Shown: one piece after another, positions 16,077 to 25,189 of the stretch
Position numbering within the stretch: the stretch's first letter is position 1
Layout of the letters: each line of letters starts with the position of its first letter
NCBI GenBank assembly: GCA_014730005.1
Contig: WJIY01000014.1
Span: 1 to 35,794 of the forward strand
Direction of reading: 5' to 3'
Source of the DNA: Candidatus Babelota bacterium
Lineage (GTDB): Bacteria > Babelota > Babeliae > Babelales > UASB340
DNA length: 35,794 bases
Translations under genes and position numbers: made by a program
The notes under the pieces: generated by a model
The model's database searches: none
What the model was told of the DNA's origin: nothing
Seen by the model: only the letters and a program-made list of their open reading frames with translations

Positions 16077-18167
16077 ATGTCAGCATCACGTAAAAATCTA
16101 CTAGCGCATATTGTTTGGTTTTTTGCATTTTTTTTTACAAATTCATATGGCGAAGGTATAAAACTAGATTTAATCGATACAGAGCAAATAAAGGAAGCTT
16201 TACCATTTTTAGTTGAAAAAATTGATTTATATCAAAAATTTCAAGAAAGAATAAAAAAGGGAAGAGCTTTAGAATTTAAAAAGGGCGATTTTGAAGGTTA
16301 TTTCGGCGGAATGTCAAGAATAGAATATTACATGTATTCTCATTTAAGTTTTCTGAATCATAAAATTCCAGATCAACTTGGAGTCTTCAAACAAACAGCC
16401 GATCTAATACTTGATCTTATATATGGAAAAAATAAATATGGACATAAAGCCTTTGAATTTTATTTTGACTTAAGAAGTAAAAGCAAATGGGGAGTTTTAG
16501 GTGCATATAGAAATACATCAAGCGCAGAGGTTAAATTGGAAAATCTTTCATTAGGAAAACATGAACATAAAAGTAGTAGACCAATACCTTGGTTTAAAGA
16601 TATATGGATGCAATTTAGTTTTAATTCAGCATTTAAGTTAAAATCAAAAAATCTACATTATTTAAAATTAGGGTGGTTTCCTTTTCAGTTGGGAAGAGGA
16701 ATCGCGTTAGGAAGTTCTTATGCACTAATTTATGAAGGCCTTGGAGCTTATAGTTATATTGCAGATTCATCAGCACCAGGTATAAATATAAATGGAGAAA
16801 TATTAAAAGATAAATTATTTTATGATTTGTATTATGCAAAGTTTGAAGACAAAAGTGATTCTGTATCAAATACTTATCTAAATACAGCTAGAAAAAATCA
16901 ATTAGGACGTGAAAAGAGGCCATGGAGGGGAGAAGCAAAAGATGATGATCTTGTCGCCGCACGTTTAAAATGGACTGCCTTAAATAATTCTAATAATGGT
17001 AAATTGGAATTCGAACCATACATTTTTTATAATGAAGCATCTGATCAAAGAATAGAATTTCCAGATGATTCAAAACTAGTATTGGGTTCATATGGGCTTA
17101 TGGCTGAATATAAAAATGGAAATTTTGAACTTGGTGGTGATATTGCATTCAACTATGGACATGAATATCTTTATGGTTTAGATAGAAATAAAATAATATT
17201 AAAATTATATGATAATTCAAATCCAATACCACAACCGGATCAAATATTAAATGATGGAAGAGGAGCAATGTATCAAGCATACAACTATGTTATATATGCA
17301 AATTCACGAAACGCTCCCGTCAATCAATACACTACAGCCGCAGCTGCTGCAAATAAAGAATTAGCTCCAGGAATAACTTATCCTAATGCAGGACATGGTG
17401 AAAATCTTTTAACAAATAAATCTGGCAGAATTCGACCAGCCCACAGAATAAATTTAAGAGGATGGATGGGAACAATTGATACATCTTATGATTTTTCTAA
17501 ATATAATTTTAAAATAGCACTTGGATTAATGTTTGCATCAGGAGATACTGATCCACATGATTCCAAAGAGGAATATAATAAAACATATCACGGATTTATT
17601 GGTTTACATGAACTTTATAACGGAAAAAGAGTTAAAAGTGCACTATTGGCAGGGGAACGTGAAATTAGAAAACCTTTAAGTTTAAAATATGATCGGTATG
17701 AAGATCCTAATTACGTTGACCCAAATAAAGCCGGATATTACGCAAAAGTGGCAACAACATTTACCGATTTAGTATCCATTGGAACAGGTTTTACATGGTA
17801 TCCTAAAAAATTAAATTTTAATTCAAATGTTTTACTTTTCTGGAAAGATGATGACTCCGCAAAATATATTTTAGATACAAATAATGTCAATAATAGCCAT
17901 ACTTCATCTGCTGATAATAAAGCAAGCAAATTTTTAGGAACAGAATTCAATATAATATTTAATTATCAGCTCTTACGAAATTTAAATTTTGGCGGTGTAT
18001 TTGCATTATTTTTCCCAGGCACATTTTTTAAAGATATAAAAGGTGTCCCTTTTAGATATGATTATTATCGCGCAAATCTTATGGGGACAGGCGCAAATCC
18101 AGCTGACTATAGAATTAGTGATGATACTGCAATGTTTATTGATGCTTCATTAACTTATAAGTTCTAA
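16077..18167 (+). CDS. Large outer-membrane beta-barrel protein (porin-like)
   Basis: The 696-residue product has an N-terminal signal peptide (basic ASRKNLL, hydrophobic VWFFAFFFTNS, likely cleavage after SYG near 25). The remainder is rich in aromatic and alternating polar/hydrophobic stretches typical of outer-membrane beta-strands, for example LHYLKLGWFPFQLGRG and FKIALGLMFASGDT. It ends SLTYKF, and a C-terminal Phe is the usual BAM recognition signal. The arrangement resembles alginate-export or porin-type barrels, but I cannot name a family or substrate. GGGAG lies 8 bases before the ATG. The gene stands alone between its own promoter and a terminator hairpin, consistent with strong expression. 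Confidence 0.75.
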   Translation: MSASRKNLLAHIVWFFAFFFTNSYGEGIKLDLIDTEQIKEALPFLVEKIDLYQKFQERIKKGRALEFKKGDFEGYFGGMSRIEYYMYSHLSFLNHKIPDQLGVFKQTADLILDLIYGKNKYGHKAFEFYFDLRSKSKWGVLGAYRNTSSAEVKLENLSLGKHEHKSSRPIPWFKDIWMQFSFNSAFKLKSKNLHYLKLGWFPFQLGRGIALGSSYALIYEGLGAYSYIADSSAPGININGEILKDKLFYDLYYAKFEDKSDSVSNTYLNTARKNQLGREKRPWRGEAKDDDLVAARLKWTALNNSNNGKLEFEPYIFYNEASDQRIEFPDDSKLVLGSYGLMAEYKNGNFELGGDIAFNYGHEYLYGLDRNKIILKLYDNSNPIPQPDQILNDGRGAMYQAYNYVIYANSRNAPVNQYTTAAAAANKELAPGITYPNAGHGENLLTNKSGRIRPAHRINLRGWMGTIDTSYDFSKYNFKIALGLMFASGDTDPHDSKEEYNKTYHGFIGLHELYNGKRVKSALLAGEREIRKPLSLKYDRYEDPNYVDPNKAGYYAKVATTFTDLVSIGTGFTWYPKKLNFNSNVLLFWKDDDSAKYILDTNNVNNSHTSSADNKASKFLGTEFNIIFNYQLLRNLNFGGVFALFFPGTFFKDIKGVPFRYDYYRANLMGTGANPADYRISDDTAMFIDASLTYKF

Positions 18168-18180
18168 TCAAGACCAATAA

Positions 18181-18219
18181 ATATAAGAGGACATATTATT
18201 TTTATATATCCTCTTATAT
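18181..18219. terminator. Hairpin terminator between the convergent beta-barrel and rpe genes
   Basis: ATATAAGAGGA (18181-18191) pairs perfectly with TCCTCTTATAT (18209-18219) around a 17-base AT-rich loop that can pair further. It lies between the two stop codons (18167 and 18224) and can serve both genes, though the T run on either side is short. Confidence 0.65.
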
Positions 18220-18223
18220 TACT

Positions 18224-18877
18224 TTAAATTTTATATAATTCTGATAAAGCCTGTAAAGGATCCGATTTTGAAAAAATAGCTGAGGCTATTCCAAATTGAT
18301 CTACTCCTAATTTATTTAATTTTACAATATTATCAGGTCCTATTCCACCGTCCATGGCTATAGTAAAAAACAAACCATGATCAGTTCTTTTATTTTTTAA
18401 AGGTTCAATTTTATTAACTACGGATTCAATAAATTTTTGTCCCGAAAAACCTGGTTCTACAGACATAATTAATACATGATCAAGATATTTTATATATTTA
18501 AAAATCGATGCAATTTCTGTTCTTGGATTAACAGCAACACCAACCTTACATTTTAAATTAGATTTTATTCGCTCAATAAAATTAATAACTAATTCAGGTA
18601 AATCAAAAATTTCAGCATGAAAAATAAAACAATCATTTGATCTCAAAGTCAATCTATTCACCCAGTTGGATGGATTTTCAACCATTAAATGTATATGTAA
18701 GGGTAAGCCCGTAATCGCTCCAATAGCATTAACAAACATTGGACCCCAAGTAAGATTCGGAACAAAATGATCATCCATCACATCTATATGAAAACCATCA
18801 CAATGCCCATCAAAATCTATAATTGTTTTTTCTAAATTCAGAATATTTGAAGAAATAAGTGAAGGTAAAATCTCCAT
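18224..18877 (-). CDS. rpe: Ribulose-phosphate 3-epimerase
   Basis: Rpe interconverts ribulose-5-phosphate and xylulose-5-phosphate, feeding the transketolase also encoded in this window. The 217-residue TIM barrel shows PSLISSN (5-11), FHIDVMDDHFVPN (29-41) with metal ligands H30 and D32, HLMVENP (63-69), VLIMSVEPGFSGQKF (about 135-149) and the catalytic Asp in AMDGGI (about 174-179). All usual active-site positions are present. A strong AAGGAGAATT site lies just before the ATG. It is the last gene of a five-gene unit, 18 bp after psd. Confidence 0.95.
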   Translation of the reverse strand: MEILPSLISSNILNLEKTIIDFDGHCDGFHIDVMDDHFVPNLTWGPMFVNAIGAITGLPLHIHLMVENPSNWVNRLTLRSNDCFIFHAEIFDLPELVINFIERIKSNLKCKVGVAVNPRTEIASIFKYIKYLDHVLIMSVEPGFSGQKFIESVVNKIEPLKNKRTDHGLFFTIAMDGGIGPDNIVKLNKLGVDQFGIASAIFSKSDPLQALSELYKI

Positions 18878-18895
18878 TTCAATTCTCCTTAAATT

Positions 18896-19783
18896 TTAAT
18901 AGTTGATTTGCTGGCCCATTTTAACTTCGGTTTCTAATCCTTGCATAGAATTATTTACAAAAACTTCTTTAGGTTTTAATAATCCCTTTTTTATTAAAAC
19001 AACAATGCTCGAGCCTCCAAATTCGAAATATCCGATTTCATCTCCCTTTTGGTTTTCCTGGTTAAAAAAAGATGTATAAACAATTTTGCCAACGAACATT
19101 GCACCCACAACGACAAAAAGAATTTTCCCTAAATGCGTTTTTTCTAAAACAATCAAATCTCTTTTATTTTCTATTAATGGTTGAATTCCAGCCCTATAAA
19201 CAATTGGATTTACAGATTCTAAAATACCATTAATATTTTTAGGTTTTTTAGGTAAACAATCAATTGGAAAATGAAATCGATGGTAATCATATGGAGCCAG
19301 CCTAAAAATCATCATTAAACAATTTTGATATTCTTCAGCTAAATTATCATTTTGCAAAAAATACTTCAAATTAAAATTTTGATTTTTAATAAAAAACTGG
19401 CTATTCATTTTTAATTCTTGAAGAATTAATAATTTACTATCAGTAGGTGATATAAAAATATTTTCACCTGCTGCAATCTCTCTAGTGTTTGGTTTTAATT
19501 TTCTTATAAAGAAATCATTAAACGAACTAAATTCAGATACATCTTTTAGAAACTCATTTGAATCAATTTCATGTTTTTTTATAAATGACTTGATCTTTCT
19601 TTTGCTCAAGGAAGATTTTTGATAATAACTATAAACTATTGCAATATATTTATTATTAAATAAATATCGCAAAAAACGTCCCAAAAAATTTTGGTACAAA
19701 AATTTTAATAAAGTAAAAGATTCAACCTTTTCGCAAGTTAATTTTCCAGATATAGAATAATAACAAACTCTTTTATTTCGCAT
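18896..19783 (-). CDS. psd: Phosphatidylserine decarboxylase proenzyme
   Basis: Psd makes phosphatidylethanolamine and is activated by self-cleavage that turns a serine into a pyruvoyl group. The 295-residue chain has SPTDS (112-116, catalytic Asp), YDYHRFHFP (165-173, two His) and the cleavage site GGSS (256-259), cut most likely between G257 and S258; many relatives read LGST here. Length and the YHRFH form suit the longer bacterial/mitochondrial type. The N-terminus lacks a clear transmembrane helix. Its start overlaps the preceding gene by 11 bp, and rpe follows 18 bp downstream. Confidence 0.92.
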   Translation of the reverse strand: MRNKRVCYYSISGKLTCEKVESFTLLKFLYQNFLGRFLRYLFNNKYIAIVYSYYQKSSLSKRKIKSFIKKHEIDSNEFLKDVSEFSSFNDFFIRKLKPNTREIAAGENIFISPTDSKLLILQELKMNSQFFIKNQNFNLKYFLQNDNLAEEYQNCLMMIFRLAPYDYHRFHFPIDCLPKKPKNINGILESVNPIVYRAGIQPLIENKRDLIVLEKTHLGKILFVVVGAMFVGKIVYTSFFNQENQKGDEIGYFEFGGSSIVVLIKKGLLKPKEVFVNNSMQGLETEVKMGQQINY

Positions 19784-20837
19784 CCTTATCTATTCTTTCA
19801 TTTTCATACAAAAATTTATTTGAATTACAAGAATTCTCATGTTTGCAGCTTTCATCATACAAAATTAATTTCAAGCTTCTTTCACATAAATAAGCAAGCA
19901 ATTCTTTAAGCTTTTCATGTAAATATTCTTGTAAACATAATAAAATACTTGAAATAATACTTTGAAAAAGTTTATTTGTTAAAATTTTTTGACCAATCCA
20001 ATGAACTTTCAATATCTCACCTTCAATTTCTTCAATTGGTGGATCAATTGTTTGGGAAGCCATGTTAAAAACTGTACCAAATAATTCTAAAACACCTTGT
20101 TTTTTCTTTTTACCAGTAATTTTTCCTAGTTGACTACATGCATAAGATAACGTTTGAAAAATAGTTGCCGCTATTTGTTTTTTTCTACGTTTTCTCGCGG
20201 GGTTAGATTTTGTTTGATCATATATAATTAATTTTTGTTTAATTTCTGAAATATAATTATCAATCTTTTCGTTTAAATGATACGTTAATGCTAAAAAAAA
20301 ATCTCTAATAAAAGATTCTGAGACCTTTTTATCCTCCAATTTAATTAAATTTTCCACATAATCTCTTTTAGAAATATAATCATCAATCACTTGCATTTTT
20401 TTTAATAACTCAAAATCTTTATCTGGAATAAAATTACTAACTTTATCTAAATCTATTTTAGAAACAAAATTACACACAGTATCACAAAAAGCTGATCTTA
20501 ATATTAATTTATCATTAGAAGAAACTGTTTCAAAGTTATTAAAAGATGAAATATTATTAACCAATGGTGAAAGATCCTGAAAAAAATAAATTACCTCGTC
20601 ATCTTCTAAACCAACAATATCTCGGTCTAACAAAACTTGTCTTACATCTAAATACATTAAATCAATTATATTTAATACATCTTCTTCAGTCTTGATTAAA
20701 TCCAACGTATGCTGCGATTCATCTGTATTAAATAATTTCATAGTATCTATCATACCTTTGCGTGTATTCAAATACTTATTAATGCAATACGAATTATTGA
20801 AAAAAATAATTAAACAAATTAATAAAAATTTATTCAT
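19773..20837 (-). CDS. Unknown exported helical protein with a basic patch, 354 aa
   Basis: I do not recognise this protein. The best start is MNKFLL (complement of 20835-20837), eight bases after GGGAGAAA; an in-frame extension to 20930 lacks a site and would overlap the upstream gene. Residues 4-18 form a signal peptide ending SYC; a lipoprotein box is not convincing. The rest is predicted mostly helical, acidic at first (about 35-95), with a dense basic run NPARKRRKKQ (212-221) and KKKK at 243-246, then a more hydrophobic helical C-terminus. Four of the Cys are in the last 40 residues. It overlaps psd by 11 bp and sits within the cupin-to-rpe unit. Confidence 0.6.
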   Translation of the reverse strand: MNKFLLICLIIFFNNSYCINKYLNTRKGMIDTMKLFNTDESQHTLDLIKTEEDVLNIIDLMYLDVRQVLLDRDIVGLEDDEVIYFFQDLSPLVNNISSFNNFETVSSNDKLILRSAFCDTVCNFVSKIDLDKVSNFIPDKDFELLKKMQVIDDYISKRDYVENLIKLEDKKVSESFIRDFFLALTYHLNEKIDNYISEIKQKLIIYDQTKSNPARKRRKKQIAATIFQTLSYACSQLGKITGKKKKQGVLELFGTVFNMASQTIDPPIEEIEGEILKVHWIGQKILTNKLFQSIISSILLCLQEYLHEKLKELLAYLCERSLKLILYDESCKHENSCNSNKFLYENERIDKDAK

Positions 20838-20904
20838 ATTTCTCCCTACATAATTATTGATTAAATACATTATTTTAAAATATAAAAAAATGTTATTTAA
20901 TTTT

Positions 20905-21474
20905 TCAATAATATGTATCCCCAAAACCATATATAGGCCAACATCGTGAAAAATCTAAATGATAATCTTCCATTTCTTGATGATTAACTAAAAAAATAAG
21001 ATTTTTTACCCCCAAATCCGAGTAGCTAATAGTTTTCAACAAACTTTCCATAAAATTACTTTTTTTGAAAATAGACCATTCTTGATCTAAAAAAGATTTA
21101 TTAAAAGAAAGGTAAACTGTTTGCAAATCATCTGCAAACGCAACAGTTTCTAAATAATATGGTTTATCTACCAATCGTTCTTCACGCAAAAATACAAACC
21201 AATTATTTATCAAATGTTTTAAATTTTCTGATTTATTTTCGATCCACAATAAATCAACATTTTCCTCCAAAAATCTTTCATCTTTGTAATAAAAAAATTT
21301 TACTTTTTTATGTAATTCAGTGGCCGAATCAACAACAAACTTAACATTTTCCAAATTACTCGCAAACGGCCATTGAATTATAATCCAACTTTTTTGAATA
21401 ATAAAAAAAATTATACCTATAAAAAAACAAATTATAATTGGTAGAAATAAAAATGTTTTTTTAAATGACAACAT
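20905..21474 (-). CDS. Unknown membrane-anchored protein, possibly GerMN-like, 189 aa
   Basis: The ATG at the complement of 21472-21474 gives 189 residues; a TTG five codons earlier would overlap the upstream stop. No strong ribosome site is seen for either. An N-terminal anchor (about 6-26, LPIIICFFIGIIFFII) is followed by a soluble periplasmic domain. The order of strands, FFYYKDERFL then ETVAFADDLQTVYLSFNKSF then LLKTISYSDLGVKNLIFLVN, faintly recalls GerMN-type domains, where a 'yvdlS' strand is followed by a helix and a V-x-I-xVdG strand. I give this resemblance low weight. The gene lies between the cupin and the unknown helical protein. Confidence 0.55.
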   Translation of the reverse strand: MLSFKKTFLFLPIIICFFIGIIFFIIQKSWIIIQWPFASNLENVKFVVDSATELHKKVKFFYYKDERFLEENVDLLWIENKSENLKHLINNWFVFLREERLVDKPYYLETVAFADDLQTVYLSFNKSFLDQEWSIFKKSNFMESLLKTISYSDLGVKNLIFLVNHQEMEDYHLDFSRCWPIYGFGDTYY

Positions 21475-21478
21475 TTTT

Positions 21479-21895
21479 TTAAAAACCAAGTTTTTTTAAA
21501 TCAATCTTTCCACTATTTTCTTTACGAATTGAATCTTCATCCATATGAAATGTAGAAAATTCTATAATTTCTGAATTTTGAATACCGGTAAATCGATGCC
21601 ACATCCCAACTTTGATATGTTTTATGTCACCTCGCGTCATTAATCTAGATTCTTTTTTACCATCAAATTCTGTTTCTAATAAAACCTTACCAGATAAAAT
21701 ATAAAATGTTTCATCTTTGATATTATGTTTATGCATAGAACAACGTGTTCCTTGTTTCAAAACTAATTTTTTACCACAATATTTTGAATTATTAACAATC
21801 CATTCTTCATGTCCCCAGATTTTTTCAACAAAATTTATTAATTGATCAGTTTTTACATCAGCAACATTTTTTTTATTTTTTAATTTATCCAACAC
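21479..21895 (-). CDS. Cupin-domain protein, possible sugar isomerase or phosphomannose-isomerase-like
   Basis: The 138-residue protein is a single small cupin barrel. Cupin motif 1 reads HKHNIKDETFYILSG (55-69) and supplies metal ligands H55, H57 and E62; motif 2 contributes H100 in GMWHRF. The KIWGHEEW opening is like the C-terminal cupin of type-II mannose-6-phosphate isomerase/GDP-mannose pyrophosphorylase, so a sugar or sugar-phosphate substrate is plausible but not proven. The start is GTG (complement of 21893-21895) with TTAGGAG upstream. It heads the unit that continues to psd and rpe. A TATAAT box (complement of 21931-21936) lies about 36 bp before the start. Confidence 0.7.
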   Translation of the reverse strand: MLDKLKNKKNVADVKTDQLINFVEKIWGHEEWIVNNSKYCGKKLVLKQGTRCSMHKHNIKDETFYILSGKVLLETEFDGKKESRLMTRGDIKHIKVGMWHRFTGIQNSEIIEFSTFHMDEDSIRKENSGKIDLKKLGF

Positions 21896-21956
21896 CTAAA
21901 AAACTCCTAAATACAAAATTTAATTCATTCATTATAACTTAAAAAAGTATAATGTT

Positions 21957-21986
21957 TTGTTAATAAAAATCTAATAGCATTATAAA
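21957..21986 (+). promoter_or_regulatory. Probable promoter of nfo
   Basis: TTGTTA (21957-21962) and TATAAA (21981-21986) are 18 bp apart and precede the nfo start by about 55 bp. The gap also contains the divergent -10 box of the cupin operon. Confidence 0.45.
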
Positions 21987-22041
21987 ATAAAAACGTTGAA
22001 AGTTTTTATACTAAAAAATTTTTTAAAAGGAGAATATAAAT

Positions 22042-22902
22042 ATGTCAAAAAAAGAAATATTACTTGGGGCCCATGTATCAATCGCAGGTGGAATATATAA
22101 AGCAATAACACGCGGTGAAGAAATAGGTGCAACAGTAATACAAATATTTACAAAAAGTAGTCGATCATGGACTGCAAAAAAATTAACATCTAATGAAATT
22201 CAAAAATTTAAAGATAACTGGAAGAACTCAAAAAAAATCCAACAAGTAGTTGCTCATACTTCTTACTTAATAAATTTAGCTGCAAAAAATCACTCTCTAG
22301 AAAAAAAATCTATAAAATCATTAAGCCTAGAACTTAAACGATGTGAAGAACTTGGTATTCCATATTTAGTACTACATCCAGGTTCTTTAGTTGGGCAAAC
22401 AGAAGAAGAAGGAATTAAAAAAATATCACAAAATTTAGATTCAATTTTGAAAAATTCAAAGGGAAAAACGTCAATTGTTTTAGAAACAACAGCAGGGCAG
22501 GGCACATCAATTGGTCATACATTTGAGCAATTGAAAAAAATTCGCTTAGCATGCAAAGAAAAAAACAAAGTTGGTGTTTGTATTGATACATGTCATATTT
22601 TCGCCGCCGGATATGATATTTCTACTAAGAAGGGCTATCATAAAGTTATGAAAAAATTTGAAAAAATCTTAGGCAAAAAAGTTTTGAAAGTGATTCACCT
22701 TAACGATTCTAAAGGCGATCTTGGGTCAAAAATCGATAGACATGCAAATATAGGCAAAGGAAAAATTCCTAAACAAACATTCAGTTTGATCATGAACGAT
22801 AAAAGATTTTTTACAATTCCCAAAATTTTAGAAACTCCAGTTCAGCAAGAAAAAGATTTTGTTAATGAAATAAAATTATTAAAAAAAATGATCATTGATT
22901 AA
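22042..22902 (+). CDS. nfo: Endonuclease IV (AP endonuclease)
   Basis: Nfo cleaves the phosphodiester bond 5' of abasic sites in base-excision repair. The 286-residue TIM barrel has LGAHVSIAGG (8-17), QIFTKSSRSW, an HPGS zinc-ligand block (about 113-116), the ETTAGQG strand with its Glu ligand, CIDTCHIFAAGYD (about 177-189) and HLNDSKGDLGSKIDRHANIGKG (its His and Asp ligands). All three zinc-site regions are intact. AAAAGGAG precedes the ATG. The family-4 uracil-DNA glycosylase at 28959-29615 could supply its abasic substrate. Confidence 0.95.
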   Translation: MSKKEILLGAHVSIAGGIYKAITRGEEIGATVIQIFTKSSRSWTAKKLTSNEIQKFKDNWKNSKKIQQVVAHTSYLINLAAKNHSLEKKSIKSLSLELKRCEELGIPYLVLHPGSLVGQTEEEGIKKISQNLDSILKNSKGKTSIVLETTAGQGTSIGHTFEQLKKIRLACKEKNKVGVCIDTCHIFAAGYDISTKKGYHKVMKKFEKILGKKVLKVIHLNDSKGDLGSKIDRHANIGKGKIPKQTFSLIMNDKRFFTIPKILETPVQQEKDFVNEIKLLKKMIID

Positions 22903-22916
22903 ATTAATCATTTTTT
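22896..22916 (+). terminator. Weak terminator at the end of nfo
   Basis: TGATT (22896-22900) and AATCA (22906-22910) form a short hairpin overlapping the nfo stop codon, followed directly by six T. The stem is only five pairs, so efficiency is doubtful. Confidence 0.35.
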
Positions 22917-22984
22917 AAAATTTTAAAGCAACCCAATCCAATTCTATTAACACAAACTCGGAATGATAATAAATTCTTTTAAAA

Positions 22985-23989
22985 TTAATGTTTTTTTAAA
23001 AAAATAAAATAAAACCATATTAGTAAAAATAAAATTCCCAAAATTATCAATAAATTGAAATTAATAAATTGAAATAAAAAAAGAATGGCACCTGCTGATA
23101 AAATTGAAGACATAATAATTGTAAAAATCAAAACTTGAATAATACTCCAGCCCTTATTTCTTAAATAAATTGCAAAATGATGTGGACTGCCCTTATAAAA
23201 TGGAATACCTAAATAAGTTCTTATAATTACCAATGAAAAAACTTCTAATAATGGAATACCCAAAATAATTACAGGCGTATAATAAGCATTAAAAAAACAA
23301 CTACTCCAGGGAAACAATAATGGAATAGCCGCTAAAAAACCACCAACATACATCGAGCCTGCATCCCCTAAATAAATTTTTGCAGGAGGTCTATTATAAA
23401 AAAAATAAACAAATAATGGTCCTAAAAAGGATAAAATTAAAATAGTAATCGAAGGTAAATTTAATATCAATGAAATAATCAAAAAAGAAACACCTGCAAT
23501 AATTGCCAAAACCGTCGCCAAACCATCCATAACATCTACAAGATTAAATGCGTTAATAACTGAAAGCATCCAAAAACCCGATAAAAAAACATTAAAAATA
23601 ACTACAAAAAAATTTGTCTTTAAAGAAAATCCACCCTTTAAAAAACAAATCACTGCTAATATCTGACCAAATAATTTTTGTAATGGCTTTAATATCTTCA
23701 AGTCATCAATTAAACCTACAAAAAGTAATAAACTGATGCCCAAAAATAACCACAAAATTTGGTTTTCAAAAGGATAAACTATAGATAATGTTGCAATAAA
23801 TGGAATATAAATTGATACACCACCTAAATATGGAACCGCCTTTTGATGTTTTTTTATTTTGCCATCCGGAACATCCAAAATGTTAAATTTGAAAGCTGTT
23901 TTTATTAAAACGGGAATAAGATAAATAGCCAGCAAAGTAGAAAAAATAAAAGAAAAAAAATATCGCAATAAAATATAATCCATTACCAT
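22985..23989 (-). CDS. WecA-type polyprenyl-phosphate sugar-1-phosphate transferase
   Basis: The enzyme transfers a HexNAc-1-phosphate from a UDP-sugar to a polyprenyl phosphate in the inner membrane, the first step of O-antigen or similar glycans. The 334-residue protein has about ten hydrophobic segments. It shows the PNPT-family signatures DVPDGKIKKHQKAVPYLGG (39-57), LIDD (93-96), NLVDVMDGLA (149-158), YLGDAGS (206-212) and SPHH (268-271). These fit WecA/TagO better than MraY. The sugar is unknown. It starts 9 bp after lpxK, so the two are probably one operon building surface glycolipid. Confidence 0.85.
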   Translation of the reverse strand: MVMDYILLRYFFSFIFSTLLAIYLIPVLIKTAFKFNILDVPDGKIKKHQKAVPYLGGVSIYIPFIATLSIVYPFENQILWLFLGISLLLFVGLIDDLKILKPLQKLFGQILAVICFLKGGFSLKTNFFVVIFNVFLSGFWMLSVINAFNLVDVMDGLATVLAIIAGVSFLIISLILNLPSITILILSFLGPLFVYFFYNRPPAKIYLGDAGSMYVGGFLAAIPLLFPWSSCFFNAYYTPVIILGIPLLEVFSLVIIRTYLGIPFYKGSPHHFAIYLRNKGWSIIQVLIFTIIMSSILSAGAILFLFQFINFNLLIILGILFLLIWFYFIFLKKH

Positions 23990-23998
23990 CTCTCATAA

Positions 23999-25138
23999 TT
24001 ATTTCAACCTTAGCTTACACCGTAACAAATCAAAAAAATTTTCAAAGTCATTTTTATTTAAAAACTTAAACCCAACTTTTAAAACATAAAACTGAATCTT
24101 TTTTTGTAAATCAATATCTTTGAAAAAACTCTTAACTTTTACCCAATCTTTCTGAGTAGTAATAATACCATCTAATTTAGATTCTTTTGCGGTTATGATA
24201 ATCTTTAATAAATCATATTTGGTATAATGATAATGATCATCAAATTTTAGCACATCAACAACATTTAAAGACAACGACTTTATATCTTCATAAAAATATT
24301 TAAATGAACCAATACCTGCAAAAATTAAAAAACTTTTATTTTTTAATTTTTGAATTTTAACTTTATGAATATTTTCTAAATATAAACCTATTGGTATATG
24401 TTTTGCTAAAAAAATTTTTTGTTTATCAAAATCCTTCAATTTATTTTTTTTAAATTTTTCTAAATAAAAATTATCAACCCTATCTGAATGGGTAAAAATG
24501 ATTGCATCAGCTCTCGAATAATCTTTCTCCCGTAAGTAACCAGCTGGTAAACAATGACCATTTTCAAATGGCTTTGTTGCATCAAGCAACAAAACCTCAA
24601 AATCCTTTTTTACATCAAAATTTTGATATGCATCATCTAATACAACATAATCTAAATTTATTTTATTCTTTAAAAGTTCACATGATTTGTCACGATTTTT
24701 ACCCACACCAATAGGAATTTTTAAATTCGAAGCCAACATGTAAGCCTCATCTCCCGAAAAATCCGAATTGCAAAATACTTTTTTCCCATCACTTACTAAA
24801 AAACTATTTCCCGTTTTTTCATTTAAACCCTTATATCCACGCAAAACTATTGCTCCTATATAACTTTTTTGATTTTTTGCAGAATTATTTCTATTTTTTA
24901 TATTTTGAATTAAAAATTGAACAAAAACCGATTTACCTGTGCCTCCAACAGAAAGATTTCCAACAGAAATAACTTTAAGAGTAAATTTTTTATTTTTTCC
25001 AAATTTTTTCTTATATATTAAAATAATGAAAAAAATTAATTTATATAATTGTTCTAATATACAAAGAAAAAAAAATACAAGCCACTTTACCAAAAAAAAG
25101 CTTGCATCTTTTGTTTTAATTAAAAATTTACCAAACAT
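23999..25138 (-). CDS. lpxK: Tetraacyldisaccharide 4'-kinase (lipid A)
   Basis: LpxK phosphorylates the 4' position of the lipid A disaccharide at the inner membrane, implying a lipopolysaccharide outer membrane. In 379 residues there is an N-terminal hydrophobic segment (about 15-41), the P-loop VGNLSVGGTGKS (59-70), LRGYKG (99-104), SGDEAYMLAS (128-137), LDDAYQNF (167-174), KFDDHYHYT and TTQKDWVKV. Most LpxK proteins read DDGFQH where this one has DDAYQN, so the His at that position is Asn (N173); the metal-binding Asp pair is kept. The wecA-like gene follows 9 bp downstream. Confidence 0.9.
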   Translation of the reverse strand: MFGKFLIKTKDASFFLVKWLVFFFLCILEQLYKLIFFIILIYKKKFGKNKKFTLKVISVGNLSVGGTGKSVFVQFLIQNIKNRNNSAKNQKSYIGAIVLRGYKGLNEKTGNSFLVSDGKKVFCNSDFSGDEAYMLASNLKIPIGVGKNRDKSCELLKNKINLDYVVLDDAYQNFDVKKDFEVLLLDATKPFENGHCLPAGYLREKDYSRADAIIFTHSDRVDNFYLEKFKKNKLKDFDKQKIFLAKHIPIGLYLENIHKVKIQKLKNKSFLIFAGIGSFKYFYEDIKSLSLNVVDVLKFDDHYHYTKYDLLKIIITAKESKLDGIITTQKDWVKVKSFFKDIDLQKKIQFYVLKVGFKFLNKNDFENFFDLLRCKLRLK

Positions 25139-25189
25139 TTATTAATCTTGAATAATATATATAAAATTAGAATTTTTTAGAGTTTGATT

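Noticed and set aside
16633..16869. Antisense ORF inside the beta-barrel gene
   Set aside because: A shadow frame of a long, well-structured coding gene with no start signal or motif of its own.
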